Made by a program: the position numbers and the translations under genes
The notes under the pieces: model-generated
Database searches by the model: none
What the model was told of the DNA's origin: nothing
Seen by the model: only the letters and a program-made list of their open reading frames with translations
In this document: piece after piece, positions 21,467 through 32,010 of the stretch
How the letters are laid out: every line of letters starts with the position of its first letter
Position numbering within the stretch: position 1 is the first letter of the stretch
Source: Cocos nucifera
Taxonomy: Eukaryota > Streptophyta > Magnoliopsida > Arecales > Arecaceae
DNA: 64,000 nt
Assembly: GCA_006176705.1 (NCBI GenBank)
Contig: QRFJ01000054.1
Location: forward strand, 2,952,153 to 3,016,152
Reading direction: 5' to 3'

Positions 21467-22257
21467 CCCTGTATCAACAAAATGAACATAATTTCACACT
21501 GTGCATCAAACAAATGATTAAAAAATAGAACCTAGCAAACCCTTTTCAATGCTTCCTTTTTCTTGGGCAGTGAAAAGGGATTGAACATAAGTCCACAATA
21601 GGACCACGACAAAGGGGGCATTTACTAGGGATCATATCAATCCCTAGTATGCCATAGTGGGGCATTCACAACAAAAAGTATGCTAGAAGGAGTGCACATG
21701 GAGTGATTACAATGTATATGAATGGATTGTAGAATAATCGGAATAAAAAATTATGTATAAGAATTAAGTAATCATAAAAAATCACGGTCTTACACCATTA
21801 CCCAATTGAAAAAATAATGGCATGATTTTAGGTCGGCCACTAAAAAGATAATCAAGAAAAAAATTCGTTCAAAGATAAAGTTTTACTTTCACTAAAGAGA
21901 AATATGATTTAATATACAAGAAATTGAAGAAAAAGATGCATTACCCACTAATGGGAGCACAGACTTGCACGACGAAGAGGAGTAGGGCTTTTGAGAGGCT
22001 GTCATACTTGTACAAAGAGTATGAAAGAAATATCAAATCAAATAGATAGTTGAATAATGGCCATCGCTAGAATTTTATTAAAATTTCATCGAAAGAGTTA
22101 CATCGAAAGTAACAGACAGAAGACGTGGGAGCGAGCCCTCAGAATTGGGGGCATTATTATTGAAAAATACTTAAAATGAGAGAGAAGAACTCAATGGTGT
22201 TAGCACTTAAGTTGATGGAAGAATCATATTGAATTATTCCGTAATTGTAGGGGTTTG

Positions 22258-22320
22258 ATTAAACGTGAACGGATGTATATAAAACCCGGTGAAACTTGAG
22301 GGGTGTCAGTGTAATTTTTT
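22258..22320 (-). repeat. Right terminal inverted repeat of the MULE
   Basis: Inverted partner of 15565-15630. The sequence GGTGAAACTTGAGGGGTGTC at 22288-22307 is the mirror of the left CCTCAAGTTTCACC block. Confidence 0.75.
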
Positions 22321-22329
22321 AAATAGGCG

Positions 22330-22530
22330 CCGGTGCCGTTACCTCTCGCCGATATATTTCGGAATACTTTCTTCGTTGCGAGAGCCTTAATGGTTGGCGA
22401 GTGGGCAGGGACGAACCTCGGCACCGCCAGAGGACGAGAACGGCAGGGAGGCGTCCCTCGCCGGAGACTACAAGCAGGAAGGCAAGCCATCCATCATCCC
22501 TCTTCCTATCTTCTTGCATTGTCTTTGCAT
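22330..22530 (+). other. CpG-rich segment, possible 5' leader or first exon of an unidentified gene
   Basis: A sudden GC- and CpG-rich block (CGCCGGTGCCGTTACCTCTC, then GGCGTCCCTCGCCGGAGACT) in otherwise AT-rich DNA, followed by T-rich intron-like sequence. Overlapping ORFs in three frames show no known domain, so it may be a 5' untranslated exon. It begins directly at the right end of the MULE, and Mutator elements often insert near transcription starts. I could not find downstream exons. Confidence is low. Confidence 0.3.
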
Positions 22531-24880
22531 TCTTATGTGGTTCTTGATGTTTTTTTTCGATTTTGGCGTTACTTCTGGCGATTTCACTATTCTTACGGTT
22601 GTTGATTCTAGTTCGGAATCGGTGTTAGATAGTGTCTTCCCTCGTTCCTGTTCTCTTTCTTTTTTCGGTTTCCAAAGAGGGTTCTTGTTTTCTCGTTGGG
22701 ATTTGATTGGTTCTTGATTTCTTGTGGTGATTATCCTGGAATTCTATACCGTAGCGCAATCTGTCGGGTCCTGGTTTTGTGATGCTCTATCTAGATCTTG
22801 TTCTATGTGAATCGTTAAAAGTCTTGGAGTTTTGGCGATTTATTTTCGTCTCTAGAGTTCGTTTTGTGTTAATTTCTGTTGATTTGGCTATAATGGCTTT
22901 GGATTTTTTTCCTCCCATTATTCAGGGTAACCTCAACCTCTATGGTTGATGGAGGTTACCGTTACTATGATCTTATACCATTGTTTTGAATTGAATTCTT
23001 CCCATGCCGAATGGTCTTTGAATTCTTGTACAGATTGAACTCCTTTATAATTTGCTTACCGCTAGTGACTTGTTTTCTAGGGATCAGAGTCGGAAAAGTA
23101 CCTAGTCTCTTTCAGATATATATTTTGGTGCTTGTGGATTTTTTTTTTTCTCGTTATGTCTTTCCTATGTTCAATGATGTAAGAATCCTGGTTTTTCCTT
23201 GAGTTACAATTGATGCACGTGAAAAGATGTTTCTTTCTGATCTTGTAACACATCTGGATTTTGATAATCTTTTCTTTCCTTTTCATTGGTCATCGTGAAG
23301 AATTTGTGGTATGGCTTCCATTAGTTATTTCAGTTCAAGTTGGATTTGGAGTTCAAGAATATGTAACCATTTTGAATATTCGTTCTCTACATTGATCTAT
23401 TTGCTGATGCTTTTTGAAATATCTCATGATAGTTTAATTTGGTATGTCGGTGATGGTGATTGAAGCAAATATTTATAATTTGCAGCTTTGTCATTGTGAC
23501 CATCCTTGTCTATTATGGTGCCTAATAATGATGCCTCCATAGGCCTCCCTCAACTTGCATGCAAGTGCAGCTGTTAATTGCGATTTCTGGTCTGCTTTAT
23601 TTTGGTATCTGTTTGCTTCCATGTTATTTCTAAATGTTATCTGGTACTTAATAGGAACGTTTACTGCACTACGCTTTTAAATAAATACAGAAAAGGAACT
23701 AGATATTGTAAAAATGTTAAAAAAGAAAACATCATATATATGTATGTATGTGTGTATATGTATGTATTCATAAATAAATGGATAAAATGCCATTACCCAA
23801 GACTTGGACCTGTGCTATTGCACTTGTCAGCCCAAGCCATTTGCCACTGCATGGTGCAGTGGCCCCTTTATATGTGTATGTGAATATATTTAAAAATACA
23901 AATTATAATGAATAGTGTGAGAGATTCTAGTGAGCCATGTCTCACTTTGTACACCCATATGAAAACTAACGAAACAATACCTAAAAGAAAACAAAAAATA
24001 GAATTCATATTCTACCTATTTCTTGTTCTCCTCTTTCATTCCTTTCTGACCAAAACCAATTCCTGAAATTCAGCTAGCTTAGTCTCTATTTACTTATTTT
24101 TGGCCAAACTGCCCTCGCTTCTTAGTTCCCACCATCACATCCATGTTTCACCCATTCTCTTCTCTCTTCAACTTTCTTTGCATTGCATCGCTATATCCAT
24201 TTCAAAGATAATGAGGCTTCTTTGTGCTCAATATTGGAGGCAACAAAGTGAAATTAACAACACTGCCTTGGTTGGTTCTTTGCCAACCCTAGATTGGATC
24301 TTATTAAGGTGTTTATGTTAGCTTTGAACAAAAATAATACCTTATGTCCTAATTCAGTGCCATTAGCAAGAATGAGGATCAAATTTTGAATATCATAGGG
24401 GATGGGCCAAAGTCATAATTGTAACTAAGCCACATCTAAGAGGAGAAGGGTCATTAGGACCTGTAGGTTAACTTAGGAGAGAAAGGGAGAGGAAATGGGT
24501 TTTCAGCGACGGTATGGAACTGCATTTATTGGTTTCTAGTCTTGCCAAAAAAGCTGCACAAGTGCTTAGAGAGGCTCAATTGCTTAGGTAGTGGTTGAGT
24601 GTACTCTCTTTTATTTTGTATTTTATCACTTTATTTTTTATCACCAAAATAATCTTATTACAATTATCACCGAAATAATCTTACGTAAATTAAAAATGAA
24701 AATAACATTACTGAGAAATGATTAACTTTGATTATTTTCCAGCTCCTCCCACCTAATGCCTCATAAACTAGCTATTATCCCATCATCGTCCTATATTCCA
24801 TTAGCTAGAGGCTGTCGTGGATCCCTTCAATAGTCATTCAATGCCCACAACCCTTCACTAGACTGTTTATCGTCATTCAA
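22530..24880. other. Intron-like or intergenic sequence, no gene seen
   Basis: T-rich sequence with intron-like composition. ORFs 23011-23202 and 23578-23883 have no recognisable features. A short (TATG)n-like run is present at about 23735-23770. Confidence 0.5.
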
Positions 24881-26560
24881 TTGCCCAAAGTCTCCCAAAA
24901 TGTTTTTGACAATACTTATCCTTTTCCCTTTCGTTTCTTATCTCTTCTCATGCTATTCCTCCTCTTCTTCTTCCCTTTTTCATTAAAAGATCCTTTCCCC
25001 TCCTCCCCTTCCTCTTCTTCACTTTCTTTTCTTCTCCTTCTTAATCCTTCTTTATGCATGTTCCATGTTTTCTTCGTTTTTTGCTATTTGTGTTTCATTT
25101 TCCTTCTTGTTGCATTCTTTTTTTCATGGAATGCAAATATGGGATATTAATTATAATTTATGAGCTTTAAATTTTTTTCTTAGACTTGTCAGTTTTGTAC
25201 ATTTTAATTTAATTTTTAAGAATTTATTTTTGTTATTGCTTGTCACATCTAATATTTGACTCGTTTGGTTGATATAATAAGTTTAGTTATGTTATTGACT
25301 AGGAGCAGCCTAGTTACCTTGATTACCTGACAACCTTGTATATTCACTTTCATAAATTCACTTTTTTCCTTTTGTTTCTATTTTTAATTAACAAAGTCTT
25401 TTGTTTGTTTGATTATCAATTTTTAGTTTATTTTATTCATTTTCTGATATCTATTTTGTAATCTTGTTTTTCATATGCTATTTGGTCGAAATTTATATTT
25501 TATTTAAAAAAATTAGTTTGGTTTCTTCTGTATCCATCTTTATTTTACGCTTTTGCAAATTCAGATTTGTAAATGTTTATATATTCTCTTTTTAAATTTT
25601 CATGTTTTAATTTTATTTTAATTCATCTTTATTATTTACTTTCTAAGCTTTTTAGATGTTTTGTTTTATATACATTTTTGCAATATATGTTTATTTCAAT
25701 ATTTTACAGACTCATACTTATATTTTTTTTGTTATTCTATTCAGTTTTTATTTTGCTTGAAATTTATTTTTATTTTTAAAAATTAGTTTGTTTTCTTCTG
25801 TATACTATAATATTTTTTTATTTCTGTTTGTTCCTATCTTTATTTTACACTTTTTAAATTTCATATTTGTACTTTAATTTATATATTTTCTCTTTAAATT
25901 TGCATGTTTTAAGTTTATTTAATTCATCTTTATTATCTACTTTCTAAATATTTTTTAAATGTTTTGTTCTGTCTGTTTGCTTGCAATATACATTTATTTT
26001 GATACTTTACAAACTTAGACTGGTATTTTCTTCTTTATTCTATTTAGTTTTTGTTTTGTGTTTACTTTCTGTTTTTATAAGCTCAATTTTCTATTTTCTT
26101 TTTGTGATCTGGTTTCATTTACCTTTAGTATCTTTCATTATCCTTTCTGCATAATTTGTTTTTTTCTTCTAGTTTAATTCAGTTTTATCTTTTTTTTACA
26201 CATTTAGTTTTCTATCTTTCAAAGGTTTATTTTATATTTTTTCAATTATGTTATATACTTTTGCCTCTTTTTTTTTCCTTTCCTTTTGCTTATCTTCTCC
26301 TTGACATATTTGGTTTTGTTAGTTTCTTTTCTACTTCTCATTTTTATTATCTGTTTATATATATTTTCAGATTTTTAGCTTATTTTGTTTTTTTCTATTA
26401 TCTGGTTTGCGACCTGTTTTTATATATTCATTTTGCTTATCTGTATGGAGTGCTAATTTATTTTGATTTTTGTGGTTTTATTTTTTGTTTGATCATTTAA
26501 TTTGTTTCTTTTATTTGTTTATTTCCCACTTTTATATACTTTCAGGAATAGGAGAATTAC
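24880..26560 (+). repeat. Strongly T-rich region with a 270-bp degenerate tandem duplication
   Basis: Thymine dominates the plus strand for about 1.7 kb. Within it 25488-25759 and 25760-26060 align: GAAATTTATATTTTATTT against GAAATTTATTTTTATTTT, ATTAGTTTG then TTTCTTCTGTATA, CATCTTTATTTTACGC, CATGTTTTAATTTTATTT, ATTCATCTTTATTATTTACT, TTTCTAAGCTTTTTAGATGT. The hydrophobic ORFs here are composition artefacts. Confidence 0.8.
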
Positions 26561-26620
26561 ATTAAAAAATCTTTGAAGATGTTAACAGTTCTCCAATAGC
26601 CATTTTCCTGTGTAGGTTTC

Positions 26621-27074
26621 ATATTCAGCTTCCATAACTCATAAAAACTAATTTTTCCCTTGAGTTGATAAGAAACTACAAGATCTACTCACCGTTCTCA
26701 ACTTTATGGTGCTTAAGTCCTTTTTACCCTCAATAAAGGCATCACATTTATTTGAGAGAGAAAGAGAGTACTAATAACTTTAACCAAGCAGCTAATGTTG
26801 ATGAATAGAGTTAATTGAAATTATTATTTGAAAAGGGACAGAGACCTATATTCAGCTTCCATTACTCATAAAAATCATTTTTTTCGTTGGGCTGATAAGA
26901 AACTATAAGATCTACCCACCGTTCTCAACTTTATGGTGCTTAAGTCCTTTTCACCCTTAATAAAGGCATCACATTTATTTGAGAGAGAAAGAGAGTACCA
27001 ATAACTTTAACCAAGCAGCTAATGTTGATGAACAGAGTTAATTGAAATTATTATTTGAAAAGGGTCAGAGACCT
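26621..27074 (+). repeat. 227-bp tandem duplication, two copies
   Basis: Copies 26621-26847 and 26848-27074 are nearly identical from ATATTCAGCTTCCAT to AAAAGGGNCAGAGACCTA. Each contains a GAGAGAGAAAGAGAG tract. The high identity points to a recent event. Confidence 0.95.
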
Positions 27075-27370
27075 ACTTGTGCTATAATATCCTAGTACAA
27101 ATTCTTCGAGATGCACTATCGAAGACTTGAATTGGAAACCTTTGGAGGAAACTCCAAAACAGGCTAGAACTAAATCTACAATCTGGAAAGTATTTATTAT
27201 GTTGAAGCAATTATTTTGCTGAACCATTTTTTGATAATTTCATATTAGGTTCTACAACATGTATTTAAGACCGACAAATGATATTCTTGTCCTGTAAAAA
27301 TTAATAAGTCATTTTTTAAAAGTATTTTTGCTTGTATAATGTTATAAATATCTGAAATTGCCTATGTACC

Positions 27371-27717
27371 ATTATAATTACATGTATACCCTTTTAGTTA
27401 TTTTTTTTTCATTTTCACCCTTATAAATATTTGAAATTGTATGCATGCCCTTGTAGATATACCATTTATGTGTATATCTTTATAAATTATTTTTTTTTGC
27501 ATGTACACCCTTATACTTTATTTCATTTTGCATGTAAATTATTGATAAGGAAAGATGTGCAAAAATGAAATCATTTATAAGGATATATATGCAAATAATA
27601 AATTTGTGAGGGTATACATACAAAAAGCAATAACTTGTAAGGGTACACACAACAAAGAAACAATTATAAGGGTATAAATGTAAAATCAAATTTATAAGGG
27701 TATACATGTAATTTTTG
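27371..27717. mobile_element. Foldback element of about 350 bp
   Basis: The left end AATTACATGTATACCCTT is mirrored by the right end AAGGGTATACATGTAATT. Within each arm a roughly 40-bp unit with ACCCTTATA (left) or TATAAGGGT (right) recurs several times, so the whole can form a long imperfect hairpin. No coding sequence. Foldback MITE or a fragment of a larger foldback element. Confidence 0.8.
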
Positions 27718-27724
27718 GATGGTT

Positions 27725-28320
27725 AAAGGGATACACCAAGATTTGCTAAACTTGTACCATAGGTCATACTAACCAGCGATTGGTTCAGCATGGTATAGGT
27801 TCCTACCTTCGGGGTGTACCAAAATAAGGAGAGGAAAGGAGAGAGGGAGAAGGAGAGGGAGGAAAGAAAGGGGAGAGAGAGGGAGATAGAGCGGTCAGTA
27901 CCATCATGGTTAAAGGAGAGGTAGTGGTTGCAGATGAAGTGAGCTCTGATCTTTTGTTGCAAGGACCTTTCCAGTGATAGAAGGTGATTAGAAGGGGTTG
28001 AAAGGGCCTTCATGAAGAGATCGAGAGACAATGCACTAGGAAGGGGCAGAGATTGGAATCATAAGGGAGAGAGAGAGAGAGAGGAAGGGGAGAGGGAAAG
28101 GGAGAGATGGATGGAGCAAGGGAGGGGGAGAGAGAGGGAGGGAGGGAGAGTAGCCGATACTATTGTTAGTCAAGGAAAGCAGTGGCCTTGGGTGAGTGGG
28201 CTCTAGTTCGTTGCAGTGAGAGGCTTTCCAGTGATGGAAGGCGACTAAAAGGAGAACCGGTCTACTTTGATATGGCCCGAACCATTTGATTTGAGATGGT
28301 TTGATGATACTATACATTAA
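27725..28320. repeat. GGTA-module plus GA-rich tract, internally duplicated
   Basis: Begins with GGTATAGGTTCC-type sequence, then purine-rich GGAGAGAGGGAGAAGG at 27830-27895. A unit with TTTCCAGTGATAGAAGGTGA (27970) recurs as TTTCCAGTGATGGAAGGCGA (28229) after a second purine tract (28060-28150), giving a tandem repeat of about 260 bp. The ORFs 28012-28206 and 28036-28338 arise from the purine tract. Confidence 0.8.
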
Positions 28321-29701
28321 AAATAGTTTTTTTGCCATTTGTGATCACATGGTATTTTACCTTTTCTATAGGGATTTCTAAGAATAGAGTAAGCATCTGG
28401 CTTTTTTGTTAACTTGATGATTAGATCATAAAGAGCATTAAATTTTTTTTTGCAGGGATTTCTAAAATGGATAGAGGCTGTTTAAGCTATGAGATGATCT
28501 CCATGACTATTTGCTTAGATGTTTTTTGTTATTTTTCTAGTGTATCCACTTGAGATATTCTTTTGATATTTGAGTCCTTTTTACTATCACCTTGATCTAT
28601 ATTTCATGTTTTCAGCCACCCTGAAATGCTTTTTGCCTATGTAGAGTTGCAACTTGCTGTTCTTGAGAGGGGGTTTCCTGTTTGATGTCTTCGTACTAAC
28701 TGAATTTTGACCATCTTATCTTCTTTAATAACTGATCTGTTGAAGCAATCTTTTAGCAGGGTCTTGTTCAACTACTTTAATTCAAGATAGATCTGGGGTT
28801 TTATGCATGGTTATTTTTGGTAACTAGAAGAATATGGGGGATGACGGAAGTATATTTTTCTCTCCTAACTGTTTGGGTTATATTTTATTCTTTCGTATGA
28901 CCTGATTAGTGGTAATTTCGACGTACCTGCAGAGATTATGGAGGATGGTGGTCTCTCTTGCTTTCCTATCAGCTTTTCTTTGCTATAATTTTTGAAACTT
29001 CTTCAGGTGTAATATTTTGATAATGGCATATTAGGAGATTCATTATAATAGTATGTGTAGTTCTAATGTTGTTTGGGATGCTAACCGATATAGAGAGCCG
29101 AATGATCATCTGCTAGCTGATTGCATGGGCTGCTTGTACTCAAGGAAGCCTTAGAACCTTTTTTCAGCTCATATTGTTTGCGTAGTTCTGCAAATCCATA
29201 ACCGTGATGTTTTGATGCTCTGTTAGATGTAGAATTTGAAACCTGATGGCAGGCACGATTGTTTAAGAAATTGCACGACTGATGTGATGATACGCAACAA
29301 GCAAGCAAAAGGATAGTCAGAGCCATCTGAAGGACAAGTTCTGGTTCTATCAATATGGCCCCATAATTGATAGGCAAACAATTGAAGAATGAATGGAATC
29401 ATGGATGTTGCTTGTAGGTGGCATGATATCCAATTTTATATCCACATTGATGATGGATTGGGATTGGATTAAGATGTTGCTACCGTAGAAGTGTTCAAAA
29501 GGGGCTCCTAAAACTCTTGAAGAAGATATTGAAGGAAAGGAGCTGATGATATTGGCTGCTGATTCATGATAGCAAAGGTGGTTGCTACCCATATGTACGT
29601 TCCTGATGAATAGGTCGCAGCAGCTTATAGAGTGGTTGTTCCTGTAGTTAGGTGGCTGGAAGCATGTTCTTAATAGCACTATGTTGGTCTCTAGTAATTT
29701 A
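28320..29701. other. No gene recognised
   Basis: Less repetitive sequence up to the gypsy insertion. ORFs on the minus strand (29081-29377, 29350-29706) show no known domain. Possible non-coding exon-like pieces, for example TTTTGCAGGGATTTC at 28450, cannot be supported further. Confidence 0.45.
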
Positions 29702-29706
29702 TACAC
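29702..29706 (+). repeat. Target site duplication, left (TACAC)
   Basis: TACAC directly before the LTR start TGTTGGGG at 29707. It is matched exactly by TACAC at 35243-35247 after the 3' LTR. Confidence 0.9.
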
Positions 29707-30837
29707 TGTTGGGGATAAATTTTGCTCCTGCCAAAGTTCAATCTGATGTTGAGTCTAATGTAATCAGTAATCACGAAGGAGCTTCAATCGAGAATTCTCC
29801 TCCAGCGGCCGAACCTATCCTGGACTCACTCCAGTGATCGAACTCCAATCGAACTTTTTTAAGCACTCGGACTCCCTCCAGCGATCGAACTTTTACCAAA
29901 CTCCTCCTTCAGTCGGATTTCTCCAGGAGCCGAACTCCTTCTGAACTTCTCCAGCAGTCGGATTTCTCCTAGAGCCGAATTCCTTTCGAATTCCTTCAGC
30001 AGTTGGATTTCTTCAGGAGCCTTTCATTCGAATTCCTTCAGCAGTCAGATTTTCTTCAGGAGCCGAACTTCTTTCTGAATTACTTCAATAGTTGGATTTT
30101 TCCAGGAGCCAAACTCCTTCCGAACTTCTTCAGTATTCGAATTTCTTCAGGAGCCGAACTCCTTTCGAACTCCATCCGGATTCCTCCAGCAGTCGAATTT
30201 CTCCAGAAGCCAAACTCCTTTCGAATTATTCCGGCAGTCAGATTTCTTCTGGAGTCGAACTCCTTCCGGATTTCTTCAGTAGTCGAATTTCTTCAGGAGC
30301 CGAACTCCTTCCGTAGTCGGATTTCTTCAGGAGCCGAACTCCTCCAGAGTTGAATTTCTTCAGGAGCCAAACTCCTTTCAGACTTTTTCTTCAGACGGAT
30401 TCTTACAAGTAATCCCACTACTGAATGGTTATAATTATCATTTATCAGGATAGTTATGATGGTTATTTATCAGGATGATTACGATTGACATTTATCAGGA
30501 CGGTTACGACTGCCATTTATCAGGATGGTTACGACTATCATTTATCAGTCTGCTACAGACAACCTCACTACCGGATAGTTATAATAAGCTCCGTCTATAA
30601 AAAGAAACCCTCCAGATATATTTTCTCTAAGCTCTCTTCTTCTTCCTAAAACTCTGTCGAATTCTTTCCTAAGCACTCCATTTCTGTTGGTCAGAAGAGC
30701 TGATTTGATCATCGGAGGATTCTGCCGAAGCCACCACCACCGACTCCAGATGGGACTTTATTTTGCAGGTCATCGACGGTGACCTCATCTTCCTCGACTC
30801 TAGCTCGATCCAACGTCAACCAAATTCTGCACCAATA
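29707..30837 (+). repeat. 5' LTR of element 2
   Basis: About 1131 bp, TGTTGGGGATAAATTTTG to CACCAATA. It contains the 45-bp array (about 29890-30390), the ATCAGGA array (about 30435-30550) and TATAAAAAG at 30596. It differs from the 3' LTR by many C/T and G/A changes and by repeat-unit rearrangements, so it is not recent. Confidence 0.95.
30596..30604 (+). promoter_or_regulatory. TATA box of the 5' LTR
   Basis: TATAAAAAG in CTCCGTCTATAAAAAG, at the same place as in the other two LTRs. It would drive transcription of element 2. Confidence 0.8.
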
Positions 30838-30860
30838 GAATTGACGCTAGAGGAAGGGTC
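30838..30860 (+). promoter_or_regulatory. Probable primer binding site of element 2
   Basis: GAATTGACGCTAGAGGAAGG directly follows the 5' LTR, where minus-strand synthesis would be primed by a tRNA. I did not identify the tRNA. Confidence 0.5.
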
Positions 30861-30946
30861 CTATGCTTCTGAGGTTTTCTTGATCTTAAAGGAATGCTCA
30901 ACAGCGATCTTTCTTCTTTCTCTCTAGAGTTCTTTCCAGAAAAAAA

Positions 30947-31412
30947 ATGTCTCCCAGGAAAGCTTCGACTCGGCAATCAACGGCCTTTACAGTCAGATCT
31001 CATCCAGATACATCTGTTCTCGCTCTAGCTCCGATAACTCAAGCTTCACCTACAGTCATGGTGGATGCAGAGCAGTTCAACTTGCTGGTCCAACAAGTCT
31101 GCGGTCTCACGGAGGTGATGCAGACCATACATCGATAAGTTCCGACGTAGATTCGACTGAAGCAGGCTTTTTCAGAGCTCCATGATCCGATTGGAGAACG
31201 ACCGATTTGGGTTAGCCGATCGATGATCTTCGAAAAGAGAAAATAGAGGGTGGAGAGCCATTGCTCGAATCATGATTCAACCCCGGGGTTAGCTTTGCCT
31301 CCATCCCACTAGAAAATTCTGAAGATCAATGATCGTGAAGATCTCCTCAATCAAAGGCTCTAAAAAATGAGCCGATGGATCTTAGAGTTACGTCATACTC
31401 CCTCCACACACA
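30947..31412 (+). pseudogene. gag start of element 2
   Basis: Met at 30947 (MSPRKASTRQSTAF), with a low-complexity N-terminus and QFNLLVQQVCGLTEVMQTI, the usual start of gag in this lineage, ending at a TAA at 31136. Broken continuation runs to the deletion junction near 31412; this part (31178-31410) matches window positions 1-238. The capsid domain and the zinc-binding tail are lost in the deletion. Confidence 0.8.
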
Positions 31413-32010
31413 ATAATCAACTACCGACCTCAGCCAGCAATCAAGGCTCAAGCACTGATCGACTTTATAGTTGAATGTACTATTCCAGATGAAGCCGAGC
31501 TTGAGCAGAATGAGACCGACATCCCATGGTTGCAGTCGAGCCTCTTCGAAGAAAGTGTCGACCTTTCCGAAGGTTTTTGGATCTTTTACGTGGATGGTTC
31601 GTCCAACTCCATTAGAGCCGGTGCGGGGTTAGGTTTAGTCAACCCCGAGGGAGTTATCGCCAAGTATGCGCTACGCTTTGAATTTCCTGCAACTAATAAT
31701 GAGGCCGAATAAGAAACGCTGATTATCAGGTTAAAAATAGCAAAGAAATTAAAAGTAGATTGGTTTCAAGTCCATAGCGATTCTCAATTAGTGGTCGGCC
31801 AAGTTAGTAGCAACTATGAAGCACAGGAGGAAAGTATAATGAAATATCTTGAAAAAGTAAAGAATTTGACTCCAACCTTCGATAGTTTTGGCATTCAATA
31901 GATTCCAAGGGTAGAAAATACGAGAGCCGACATCCTTTCTAAATTGGCAACTTCAGCTCCAGTTGAGCTGTCCAATGAAGTATTTTTTGAAACTCTAAAA
32001 AACCCAAGTT
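31413..32010 (+). pseudogene. RNase H remnant of element 2
   Basis: Starts with YRPQPAIKAQAL-like sequence in a frame directly after the junction, then (ORF 31530-31712) FWIFYVDGSSNSIRAGAGLG with the first catalytic Asp and TNNEAE with the acidic second position, then a TAA. The third motif VHSDSQLVVGQV and the end ILSKLATSAPVEL follow. Better preserved in motifs than element 1. It would degrade the RNA strand in RNA-DNA hybrids. Inactive because of stops. Confidence 0.9.

Larger units (their letters stand above)
15565..22320. mobile_element. Mutator-like element (MULE), about 6.75 kb, with captured host exon
   Basis: The two ends are inverted copies. Left, from 15565: AAAAAATTATATGGATACC, then CCTCAAGTTTCACCCGATTT, then CACCCACTCACATTTA. 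The right end, read on the minus strand from 22320: AAAAAATTACACTGACACC, then CCTCAAGTTTCACCGGGTTT, then CATCCGTTCACGTTTA. Similarity runs over about 60 bp. Between them lie a MuDR-type transposase (minus), a GRF zinc-finger gene (plus), a RopGAP exon fragment (minus) and a nested MITE. I could not fix the 9-bp target duplication. The alternative is an unrelated pair of dispersed repeats flanking a MULE core by chance. Confidence 0.75.

Noticed and set aside
25573..26500. Long hydrophobic ORFs that look like membrane proteins
   Set aside because: The Phe/Leu/Tyr/Ile content follows from the T-rich strand; no family motif, and the region is a degenerate tandem repeat.
28012..28338. ORFs on both strands rich in Arg/Glu/Gly or Ser/Leu/Pro
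   Set aside because: Products of the purine-rich GAGAGG tract. The same applies to 40240-40904.
29081..29706. Two minus-strand ORFs of about 100-118 codons next to the gypsy insertion
   Set aside because: No recognisable domain or splice context, and the second one ends only at the LTR border.
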